A DNA stretch of 6,362 nt from contig CAKTWY010000145.1 of NCBI GenBank assembly GCA_934630445.1, positions 1 to 6,362 of the forward strand, written 5' to 3'. The translations under genes were made by a program, and so were the position numbers. Below the pieces are notes generated by a model that had not been told where the DNA came from, did no database searches, and saw only the letters and a list, made by a program, of their open reading frames with translations. Position 1 is the stretch's first letter; the number at the start of each line of letters is the position of its first letter. Of the stretch, positions 1-5,146 are shown piece by piece. The stretch comes from an uncultured Eubacteriales bacterium. GTDB lineage: Bacteria; Bacillota; Clostridia; Oscillospirales; Butyricicoccaceae.

Positions 1-103
1 TGAGCGGATGGGCGCCAACGCACTGCTGGAATTTATCAACGCCTTCCTCGAGCCGGAGGCGTTTGATGCGCTGGTAAAGGAACAGGCAATGCCCGCAAAG
101 TGA
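1..103 (+). CDS. 3' end of an unrecognised protein (partial)
   Basis: The frame starting at base 2 is open from the window edge to a TGA at 101-103, giving 33 residues that end in ...VKEQAMPAK. The other two plus frames are broken by stops, and the third codon positions are G/C-rich like the neighbouring genes, so this is probably the true C-terminus of a gene that begins upstream. The visible tail (MGANALLEFINAFLEPEAFD) looks helical and soluble, with no recognisable motif. I cannot assign a family. The gene is followed by a GC-rich hairpin and then by a gene on the opposite strand, so it is the last gene of its transcription unit. Confidence 0.6.
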   Translation, partial: ERMGANALLEFINAFLEPEAFDALVKEQAMPAK

Positions 104-120
104 TAATTTCGGCAGACGGG

Positions 121-178
121 AATGCATCCGGGCGCCGCACAAACAGCGCGGCGCCCGGAATCGGCGTGTATGCATTTT
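121..178 (+). terminator. GC-rich hairpin, likely terminator between convergent genes
   Basis: A perfect 11-bp stem, CCGGGCGCCGC (128-138) with GCGGCGCCCGG (148-158), encloses a 9-nt loop. A second outer pair of arms, AATGCAT (121-127) and ATGCATT (170-176), can close the structure, leaving an 11-nt bulge on the 3' side. On the plus strand a short T run (175-178) follows the outer arm. On the minus strand no T tract follows. It therefore best fits a terminator for the upstream plus-strand gene. The U tract is weak, and the outer arm abuts the ogt stop codon. Confidence 0.55.
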
Positions 179-710
179 ACAGCGCCGTTCCTTTTTTCGG
201 AACAAACAGCCGCCGCATATCGGCGCCCTCCAGTGTGAGAAGGGCGATCTTTTTCTCGATCCCTCCGGCATAGCCGGTCAGGCTGCCGCTGCTCCCGACA
301 ACCCTGTGACAGGGCACGAGGATGGAAATGGGATTGTGACCGACCGCGCCGCCCACAGCCTGGGCGGATACCGGGCCGCTGCCCGCGCGCGGGGTGATGC
401 TGCGCGCGATCTCTCCATAAGTGGTCACCGTACCGTATGGAATGCGCTTTAATATCTCCCACACCTCGAGACGGAAGGGAGAAGCGCGCAGCTCGAGTGC
501 GGGCGTGAAATCAGGCTCTTTTCCCTGAAAATAGCAGTCGAGCCAGCGCGCCGTTTCTTCAAATATGGGCAGATTTTTCTCCTCATGCGTCGGCAGGAAT
601 GTGGCGCCAAAATATTTTTGCCGGTCAAACCACAGGCCCGTGAGCTGTTTGCCGTTGCTCGCCAGGGTGATGCCGCCGAGCGGCGACTGGTATTTATGGA
701 TATACTGCAT
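177..710 (-). CDS. ogt: Methylated-DNA--protein-cysteine S-methyltransferase (Ogt-type)
   Basis: A suicide DNA-repair protein that moves alkyl groups from O6-alkylguanine (and O4-alkylthymine) in DNA to its own active-site cysteine. The 177 residues match the usual single-domain length. Residues 1-75 form the N-terminal Ogt-like domain, with the typical opening SPLGGITLAS. Residues 77-165 form the DNA-binding domain, with PYGTVTTYGEIA (91-102), the recognition helix AQAVGGAVGHNP (116-127), the active site PCHRV (nucleophile Cys134) and GSLTGYAGG (142-150). Cys134 is present, so this is a true transferase and not a Trp-containing alkyltransferase-like protein. The Arg finger of human MGMT (Arg128, in ARAVGGA) is Gln117 here; from memory, this is common in Firmicutes homologues. 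The ATG at 710 has an AAAGGAG ribosome-binding site (720-726) 9 nt upstream. The gene is monocistronic and divergent from the DUF1232 gene. Confidence 0.95.
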   Translation of the reverse strand: MQYIHKYQSPLGGITLASNGKQLTGLWFDRQKYFGATFLPTHEEKNLPIFEETARWLDCYFQGKEPDFTPALELRASPFRLEVWEILKRIPYGTVTTYGEIARSITPRAGSGPVSAQAVGGAVGHNPISILVPCHRVVGSSGSLTGYAGGIEKKIALLTLEGADMRRLFVPKKGTAL

Positions 711-807
711 CTGCGTACACTCCTTTATATCGCTTTCAGTCGGGCGCGCTTTGCGCGCACATATACCGTCGTTATTTTCAGTATATCAGACGGAAGGGGA
801 GACGTAA
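711..807. promoter_or_regulatory. Divergent intergenic region between ogt and the DUF1232 gene
   Basis: This 97-bp stretch must contain the start signals for ogt (minus) and the DUF1232 gene (plus). It holds an inverted repeat ATATAC (761-766) / GTATAT (781-786) with a 14-nt spacer, whose arms resemble -10 elements for both directions. I find no convincing -35 box for either. A short hairpin, GCGCGC (744-749), TTT, GCGCGC (753-758), lies in the predicted ogt leader. The ribosome-binding sites are AAAGGAG (720-726, ogt) and GGAAGGGGAG (792-801, DUF1232). Confidence 0.4.
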
Positions 808-1260
808 ATGCTGGATCTGCCGGCGGCCGGCATCGGCGCGCGGATGTACTGCAATCAAGAAAAGAAGGAACGTGTGCGCGGTATGACGCTTCGTGAGCGG
901 GCAAAGACACTGAAAAATGAAACAGCCGCGCTTTTTATAGCGCTGAGGCGGGCGGACACGCCCTTTGCGGCAAAGTTGGCGGCCGGCCTTGCCGTGGGAT
1001 ACGCGCTTTCGCCGATCGATCTTGTGCCGGACTTTATACCGGTGCTCGGCTATCTGGACGATGTGATCCTGCTGCCGTCGATGATCGCGCTCGCCGTTCG
1101 CCTGATTCCGGCGGATATCATGCGGCAGTGCCGCGCGCAGGCGAAGGAGCTGTGGCAGGATGGGAAGCCGAAGAAATGGTATTATGCGCTGCCTGTAGCA
1201 GCGTTTTGGGCGGTGCTGCTCCTCCTTGCCGTACAGCTGATCGGGGAGGCGGTACGGTGA
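808..1260 (+). CDS. YkvA-like DUF1232 membrane protein
   Basis: A small protein of the DUF1232 (YkvA) family, of unknown molecular function and usually membrane-associated. The family core is clear: LAAGLAVGYALSPIDLVPDFIPVLGYLDDVI, spanning about residues 57-87, with the hallmark SPIDLVPDFIP. A second hydrophobic segment fills the C-terminus (about 126-146) after a basic KPKKW stretch. The start is uncertain. ATG 808 has a good ribosome-binding site (GGAAGGGGAG, 792-801, 6 nt spacing) and gives 150 residues. The in-frame ATG at 883 gives 125 residues starting MTLRERAKTLK, which is where family members typically begin, but only a weak AAGGAA site lies 12 nt upstream. The first 25 residues are non-conserved in appearance. 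The stop overlaps the GTG start of the radical SAM gene, so the two are probably co-translated. Confidence 0.85.
   Translation: MLDLPAAGIGARMYCNQEKKERVRGMTLRERAKTLKNETAALFIALRRADTPFAAKLAAGLAVGYALSPIDLVPDFIPVLGYLDDVILLPSMIALAVRLIPADIMRQCRAQAKELWQDGKPKKWYYALPVAAFWAVLLLLAVQLIGEAVR
1243..1249 (+). promoter_or_regulatory. Ribosome-binding site fixing the GTG start of the radical SAM gene
   Basis: GGGGAGG lies inside the last codons of the DUF1232 gene, 7 nt before GTG 1257-1259. The frame stays open upstream to an ATG at 1128, but that ATG is deep inside the DUF1232 gene and the extra residues look like out-of-frame translation. The family N-terminus (RRPFPYSND...RYHTLHYDN) begins exactly at the GTG. 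Confidence 0.8.
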
Positions 1261-2198
1261 GACGTCCATTTCCGTATTCAAATGACAATAAGCGTTACCA
1301 CACGCTGCATTATGATAATCTGCGCCGCTTTGGCACACGGGTGGAAAAGGCGGCGGTCGACCTCGGGCTTACATGCCCGAATATCGACGGAACGAAGGGA
1401 ACGGGCGGGTGCATCTTCTGCGCATCCGGGAGCGGATATTTTACAGCGCCGCCGCAGGTCAGCGTGGAGGAGCAGATTGCGGCGGAGCTTCTGCGCATCC
1501 GGACAAAACGGCCGGACGCGCGTGCGGTGGCGTATTTCCAGGCGCATACGAACACTTATGCGCCGCTTGCGCTGCTGCAGCGCGCGTTTGAAGCGGCGCT
1601 TCGGTGTGAAGGTATCTGCGGTCTGACGGTGGCGACGCGGGCGGACTGCCTTGCGTCCGACGTGCTGGCATACCTTGCGGAGCTGGCAAAACGCACCAGC
1701 CTGACGGTGGAGCTCGGTCTGCAGACAGCCAATGACGAAACGGCGCGGCGTATGAACCGCTGCCACGATTATCAAACGTTTTTGGAAGGGTACGCGGCGC
1801 TCAAAGCGCGCGGCATCCGCGTGTGCGTGCACCTGATCAACGGCCTGCCGGGCGAGGGGGAGGCGCAAATGCTCGACACTGCAAGAAAGATTGCTCGCCT
1901 CCGGCCGGACGGCGTTAAGATTCATCTTCTGCATGTGATTCGCGGCACGGCGCTGGCGCAGATGTTCGAGTCGGGGCAGTACTGCCCGATGGAACGGGAG
2001 GATTACATCGGCGTGGTTGTGCGCCAGCTGGAGCTGCTGCCGGAGACGACGGTGATCGAACGCCTGACGGGCGACGGCGATAAGCGCACGCTCCTCGCGC
2101 CGCTTTGGAGCCGTGACAAGATATCGGTCCTCGGTGGGATCGACCGTGCAATGGCGCGCGCGGATACCTGGCAGGGGCGGCTGTTTGACACGGTTTGA
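1257..2198 (+). CDS. TIGR01212-family radical SAM protein (YhcC/YtqA-like)
   Basis: A complete 313-residue radical SAM enzyme. Cysteines 40, 52 and 55 (CPNIDGTKGTGGCIFC) are the expected [4Fe-4S]/SAM ligands, with the long C-X11-C-X2-C spacing of this Elp3-related family rather than the classical CX3CX2C. Other family landmarks are YHTLHYDNLRRFG near the N-terminus, FQAHTNTYAP, VELGLQTANDETARRMNR, HLINGLPGE, KIHLLHVIRGTALA and ERLTGDGDKRTLLAPLWS near the C-terminus. The family includes E. coli YhcC and B. subtilis YtqA. YtqA (also called MnmL) has been implicated in the wobble-uridine (mnm5s2U) tRNA modification pathway; transferring that role here is inference. The methyltransferase partner found next to ytqA in Bacillus is absent; a terminator follows instead. 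The GTG start overlaps the upstream stop by 4 nt (GTGA), implying translational coupling. Confidence 0.93.
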   Translation: MRRPFPYSNDNKRYHTLHYDNLRRFGTRVEKAAVDLGLTCPNIDGTKGTGGCIFCASGSGYFTAPPQVSVEEQIAAELLRIRTKRPDARAVAYFQAHTNTYAPLALLQRAFEAALRCEGICGLTVATRADCLASDVLAYLAELAKRTSLTVELGLQTANDETARRMNRCHDYQTFLEGYAALKARGIRVCVHLINGLPGEGEAQMLDTARKIARLRPDGVKIHLLHVIRGTALAQMFESGQYCPMEREDYIGVVVRQLELLPETTVIERLTGDGDKRTLLAPLWSRDKISVLGGIDRAMARADTWQGRLFDTV

Positions 2199-2238
2199 TG
2201 GTATCTACGACGCGGTATACGCCGTGAGAAAGCAATAG

Positions 2239-2285
2239 AAAAAAGTGCAGCACCCCTGACCTGCATCGGATGCTGCACTTATTTG
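2239..2285. terminator. Bidirectional rho-independent terminator
   Basis: Perfect 10-bp stem AAGTGCAGCA (2243-2252) / TGCTGCACTT (2271-2280) around an 18-nt loop. On the minus strand it is followed by a strong T run (complement of the A run at 2239-2244). On the plus strand a weaker TTATTTGTT follows. It ends both the DUF1232/radical SAM unit and the convergent minus-strand operon. Confidence 0.85.
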
Positions 2286-2335
2286 TTCAGTATGGGGCAA
2301 AGACGTGCGGCCGGATCGTTACGCGCAGGGCAGCA

Positions 2336-2662
2336 TCAGTCATTGGCAGTCGGCTTGTGCCTGTTCAGCGCCGTGATGTTCAGAACAGCCGTAATGATCA
2401 GCAGTGCAGCCGCGACCCATGAAAGGGTATCGATCGTGTCTGCAATGGCGGACCAGCTCTCTGCATGCGCCCGGTTTTGAATTTCCAGGATTTGAAGGAA
2501 AAGCGATGCCGCGCAGGCTGTGAGGCTCAGAATAAAAGGAAATGGAGACAACTGTTTTCCACGCTTGCATAGAATCAAAACGATGGGAACAGCCCATGCG
2601 GTCAGCCCCAGGGCAATGCTGCCGATGCTGAGAGCGGTCGATATTGCTGTGACCGTTTCCAA
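2336..2662 (-). CDS. Small three-helix membrane protein, unknown function
   Basis: A 108-residue hydrophobic protein with three predicted membrane helices (about 11-32, 42-60 and 80-98). The short linkers are CKRGKQ after helix 1 and an acidic/polar stretch around residues 61-78 after helix 2. The C-terminus NRHKPTAND is charged. I do not recognise a named family. The start is TTG (2660-2662), supported by AAGGGGG (2670-2676) 7 nt upstream; no ATG is available at the N-terminus. It begins 16 nt after the stop of the large DUF4153/DUF4173 protein and its ribosome-binding site lies beside that stop codon, so it is the last gene of the operon. A terminator follows about 55 bp downstream. Its coding reality rests on the ribosome-binding site, operon position and clean helix pattern. 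Confidence 0.75.
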   Translation of the reverse strand: METVTAISTALSIGSIALGLTAWAVPIVLILCKRGKQLSPFPFILSLTACAASLFLQILEIQNRAHAESWSAIADTIDTLSWVAAALLIITAVLNITALNRHKPTAND

Positions 2663-2678
2663 GACAAAGCCCCCTTTT

Positions 2679-4295
2679 TTAGTGATAACGCTTCAGAATT
2701 CCCTGCGATAAAAGGCGGGGAAGCGTGAGCGAGCGATAATCTGCATTTGGCTTGGAAAGGACGGCGCCGCGGCGCTGTGCCTCTTGCGCCTGATCGTGCA
2801 GATAGGCCTCGGCGTCCGCCGCCACGACAGGGTCGGATGCGCGTGTGAGCGGCTCGATGAGGTCAAGCGCGGCGTCGCCGCTCTCGTAAAACACGGAAAA
2901 ATCGACGCCGGGGAGCGTGCCGTCCAGATAGCGCGAAACGTTGTAGCCGACAATCAGACGATCGGTGTTTGAAAACAGCAGGAGAAACACCATAGCAAGC
3001 GAGCAGATGCACAGGGCACGGCCGGTATTCACGCTCCGCCTGACGCGTGCCAGGAGGAGGATGGCGAAGATCAGAAACAGGAGCGCCATAAACCACGACG
3101 TATACACGCGCAGGGGGGTAAGGCCGTAATAGTGGATGTAGAGCGCCATTTTCGCTGCGTCGATCGCGATGAACAGAAGGGTGAACACAGAGAGAAGCGC
3201 CGACATAATGCGCAGTGCCGGATGCGCGCCTTTTTCAAGGAGCCATGATAAAAACAGCACGCCGAGATTCAGCGTCGCAATCAGGCAAAGCTCAAAAAAC
3301 CCGCGGCGGGCAAACGATGCGTACGTAAACCCCTCCGGAAAAATGCGCTGAAAGGCGTTTGAAAAATACGCTGCCTGCGAGACAAAATAGAGCGCGTATA
3401 CAACGAGAAGGGGTGTGAGCGCAGCGGCGAGCAGAGGCGTCGGCGCGATGCGGCAGGCCCTGCGCGTGTGCGCGGCAGATTCCTTCGTGAGCGCTTGCGT
3501 GTGGTGCTTTTTCGCGCAGCCGTAAATCAGGCCGAAGAGATAAAGCGCAACGGGGATGGCGAGCATGCACTCGCCGATACGCGACGGCAGCGTTTGTGCA
3601 AAGCCGCCTGTCAGCGAGCGCCAAACGGCTTCAAAAGCGGCGTCCGCGCTCATGAGCAGAGAGACGGCGAGCGCGGTGACCGGCACGGCGATCAGCAGCC
3701 CGAGAAGACATAAGAGAAGTGTTTTCCCCTTGCCGGAGCGGGTGAAAAGCTGTTTGACCGCGTGCGGCAGGAGGGAGAAGTTGGAAAACGCTGTGCGCAG
3801 CCCTGCGTTTGCAAGCTCCGACGGCGTGTAGCAGGAAAAGCCGCCCGTCAGCCGCAGGCCGCCGCAGGTGAGAAGCCAGTAGACAGAAAGCACAATGAAA
3901 AAGGGGATATTCAAAAGCTTCAGCAGATCGTTCGACGACAGGAAGAAAAACAGCGCGGACGCGGTGCACATCAAAAGCGCGGGGAGCGTCGAGCGCGTCT
4001 GGCTGATGCCTTCAATGCGGAGAAACAGACCGCAGGCGAGAAGAAAGCACAGTGCGTACAGGGAGAGCGCGAGCCCCATCGACGCGCTGAAAAGGAGCGT
4101 ATCGATTAGGAAAAAGCCGAGAACAAGGCATAAAACGGCGAAGCCCTGTTCCTTGCCGGAAAAAACGGGTTTCGGTTCCGGAGCAGGCGGAACATACGCA
4201 TAAGCTCCGATCCCGGGCGCGCCGCCTGTTGGCGCCTGCTGTGTATTCATGCCAGGTGCGGCGCCAGGCGCGGACTGCATTTTTTTCTCTTCCAC
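2679..4295 (-). CDS. DUF4153/DUF4173-type polytopic membrane protein
   Basis: A 538-residue integral membrane protein of unknown function. Residues 1-45 are a low-complexity Ala/Pro/Gly tail ending VPPAPEPKPVF, probably disordered and cytoplasmic. About eleven membrane helices follow (roughly 51-70, 74-93, 104-120, 130-147, 192-215, 243-262, 285-306, 333-352, 360-380, 396-416, 426-442). A soluble tail of about 95 residues closes the protein. The segment CYTPSELANAGLRTAFSN (155-172), ARRGFFELCLIATLNLG (329-345) and YYGLTPLRVYTSWFM (389-403) resemble the DUF4153/DUF4173 families as I remember them. The start is GTG (4293-4295) with AGAGGAG (4304-4310) 8 nt upstream; an internal ATG five codons later lacks such a site. 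The gene starts 2 nt after the HTH stop, so the two are tightly co-transcribed. The function is not known; an envelope role is inference. Confidence 0.82.
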   Translation of the reverse strand: MEEKKMQSAPGAAPGMNTQQAPTGGAPGIGAYAYVPPAPEPKPVFSGKEQGFAVLCLVLGFFLIDTLLFSASMGLALSLYALCFLLACGLFLRIEGISQTRSTLPALLMCTASALFFFLSSNDLLKLLNIPFFIVLSVYWLLTCGGLRLTGGFSCYTPSELANAGLRTAFSNFSLLPHAVKQLFTRSGKGKTLLLCLLGLLIAVPVTALAVSLLMSADAAFEAVWRSLTGGFAQTLPSRIGECMLAIPVALYLFGLIYGCAKKHHTQALTKESAAHTRRACRIAPTPLLAAALTPLLVVYALYFVSQAAYFSNAFQRIFPEGFTYASFARRGFFELCLIATLNLGVLFLSWLLEKGAHPALRIMSALLSVFTLLFIAIDAAKMALYIHYYGLTPLRVYTSWFMALLFLIFAILLLARVRRSVNTGRALCICSLAMVFLLLFSNTDRLIVGYNVSRYLDGTLPGVDFSVFYESGDAALDLIEPLTRASDPVVAADAEAYLHDQAQEAQRRGAVLSKPNADYRSLTLPRLLSQGILKRYH

Positions 4296-4297
4296 AG

Positions 4298-4507
4298 TCA
4301 GGACTCCTCTCTGTATTCCAGAATATCACCGGGCTGACAGTTAAGCGCGCGGCAGATCTCGCTCAGGGTGGAAAAACGGATGGCTTTGGCCTTGCCGGTC
4401 TTCAGGATGGAAAGGTTCGCCGGGGTGATGCCGATGCGCTCGGCAAGCTCGCCGCTTGACATTTTGCGCCGGGCGAGCATAACGTCGACATTTACGATAA
4501 TTGCCAT
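4298..4507 (-). CDS. Small Cro/C1-type HTH regulator (YozG-like)
   Basis: A 69-residue protein that is essentially only a Cro/C1 (XRE) DNA-binding domain. The helix-turn-helix spans about residues 17-37 (SSGELAERIGITPANLSILK), followed by KAKAIRFSTLSEICRALNCQPGDILEY, the typical end of the YozG-like subfamily. The start ATG (4505-4507) has a very strong AGGAGGGG site (4513-4520) 5 nt upstream, overlapping the stop of the DUF2975 gene. In many Firmicutes this regulator is encoded directly beside a DUF2975 membrane protein, as with B. subtilis yozG/yoaS. It is too short to carry its own sensor domain, so the signal may come through the membrane partner; that part is inference. A candidate operator is the inverted repeat at 5033-5057. 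Confidence 0.92.
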   Translation of the reverse strand: MAIIVNVDVMLARRKMSSGELAERIGITPANLSILKTGKAKAIRFSTLSEICRALNCQPGDILEYREES

Positions 4508-4518
4508 ATATACCCCTC

Positions 4519-4965
4519 CTATATCGTAAAGTCGTTTTCGGTCTTGATGGCAATAGCCTGCTCAAATACGTTTTTGACCACGCGCAGGATGATGCCGACA
4601 AAGGCCGCCGCCGCGCCAATGAGGATGGCGAGCACATAGCGGAAGCAAAACACGCCGTAGATGACGGCGATGATGAAACAAAACCAGGAGATCACGCGCA
4701 GGAGAAAAACGTTTTTTTCCGTGAATACCTCGCCCCGGCCGATATAATGCAAAAGCCGGTACAGGCAGACGAGCAGCGCAGCCGCAGGCGGAACGCTTGC
4801 GTACAGCGTGACAAGAAGCGGCATGTAAATGTCCTGTGTTTTGCCGGACAGTTCGATATACCCGCGCACCATGTGCGGCAGGAAAAGCGTGCCGATCACA
4901 AGGAGCAGAAAAAAAGCGAGCGTCATGATGCGGCTCAGGAGCAGCGATTTTGATTTCGTCCACAT
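4519..4965 (-). CDS. DUF2975 membrane protein (YoaS-like)
   Basis: A 148-residue membrane protein with four predicted helices (about 9-30, 47-70, 89-108, 111-130). Two regions are diagnostic of DUF2975: GRGEVFTEKNVFLLR (76-90) between helices 2 and 3, and the C-terminal tail NVFEQAIAIKTENDFTI (132-148). The start is ATG 4963-4965, which gives the family-typical MWTKSKSLLLSR and has GGAGGT (4975-4980) 9 nt upstream. The frame is open to an ATG at 5008-5010, but that ATG lies upstream of the predicted transcription start, so it cannot be used. It is the first gene of the four-gene minus-strand operon. The gap to the HTH gene is 11 nt. Its likely role, from the conserved pairing, is to act with the HTH protein as a membrane-linked regulator; this is inference. 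Confidence 0.9.
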   Translation of the reverse strand: MWTKSKSLLLSRIMTLAFFLLLVIGTLFLPHMVRGYIELSGKTQDIYMPLLVTLYASVPPAAALLVCLYRLLHYIGRGEVFTEKNVFLLRVISWFCFIIAVIYGVFCFRYVLAILIGAAAAFVGIILRVVKNVFEQAIAIKTENDFTI

Positions 4966-4974
4966 AACGAAAAG

Positions 4975-4980
4975 ACCTCC
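4975..4980 (-). promoter_or_regulatory. Ribosome-binding site deciding the DUF2975 start
   Basis: GGAGGT on the minus strand, 9 nt before the ATG at 4965. It rules out the longer reading from 5010, which lies upstream of the predicted -10 box's transcription start. Confidence 0.8.
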
Positions 4981-5000
4981 ACGCACTTGTTTGTGAAGCC

Positions 5001-5029
5001 AGTATAACATAGTATATTTTGAAATGCAA
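5001..5029 (-). promoter_or_regulatory. Extended -10 sigma-A-type promoter of the DUF2975 operon
   Basis: On the minus strand, -35 TTGCAT (5024-5029), a 17-nt spacer and -10 TATACT (5001-5006), with TG one base before the -10 (extended -10). Transcription would start near 4994, leaving a leader of about 29 nt that contains the GGAGGT site. A second TATACT copy sits 10 bp upstream (5011-5016), inside the spacer. Confidence 0.8.
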
Positions 5030-5032
5030 TAT

Positions 5033-5057
5033 TTATTTATTGATAAACAATAAATAA
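5033..5057. repeat. Perfect 10-bp inverted repeat, candidate operator
   Basis: TTATTTATTG (5033-5042) and CAATAAATAA (5048-5057) are exact inverted copies around the 5-nt spacer ATAAA. The repeat is 4 bp from the minus-strand -35 box and contains the plus-strand -35 box (5040-5045). Two-fold symmetry suits a dimeric HTH protein, and the nearest regulator is the YozG-like protein of the adjacent operon. AT richness makes chance symmetry more likely than in the rest of the window. No T run or leader position suggests a terminator. Confidence 0.55.
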
Positions 5058-5068
5058 TTAGCGATAAT
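5040..5068 (+). promoter_or_regulatory. Sigma-A-type promoter of the hydrogenase gene
   Basis: -35 TTGATA (5040-5045), a 17-nt spacer and -10 GATAAT (5063-5068). The predicted transcription start is near 5075, giving a leader of about 70 nt before ATG 5147. The -35 box lies in the inverted repeat at 5033-5057, so a protein bound there should block RNA polymerase. Confidence 0.7.
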
Positions 5069-5083
5069 CAAATAATGTTTTTG

Positions 5084-5113
5084 AGGGGAATGCGCTGTGC
5101 GCACCAGGGGAAT
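5084..5113 (+). repeat. Direct repeats and small hairpin in the hydrogenase leader
   Basis: AGGGGAAT occurs twice (5084-5091 and 5106-5113), 22 bp apart. Between them lies the short stem TGCGC (5091-5095) / GCGCA (5099-5103) with a 3-nt loop. No known riboswitch pattern is recognised. It may affect mRNA stability or be incidental. Confidence 0.3.
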
Positions 5114-5146
5114 ACTGTTTGAAGAACGATACGGAGGAGTGCGGAT

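Noticed and set aside
744..758. GCGCGC-TTT-GCGCGC hairpin in the ogt leader as a terminator or riboswitch
   Set aside because: No T tract follows on either strand, and no riboswitch pattern is visible. The self-complementary GCGCGC runs are likely in GC-rich DNA.
1128..1256. N-terminal extension of the radical SAM frame back to ATG 1128
   Set aside because: It overlaps the DUF1232 gene in another frame. The family N-terminus and a good ribosome-binding site place the start at GTG 1257.
1278..1934. Minus-strand open frame of 218 codons opposite the radical SAM gene
   Set aside because: Antisense shadow of the conserved TIGR01212 frame; basic, Cys/Arg-rich composition without domains or a start signal.
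3556..4203. Plus-strand open frames opposite the large membrane protein
   Set aside because: Antisense of a gene with a continuous eleven-helix pattern. The products are Arg/Lys/Glu-rich and low in complexity, as expected for the complement of hydrophobic codons.
5075..5122. Fifteen-codon mini-frame in the hydrogenase leader, starting near the predicted transcription start
   Set aside because: No usable ribosome-binding site, no leader-peptide signature such as repeated codons for one amino acid, and no attenuator-like structure after it. Chance is the simplest explanation.
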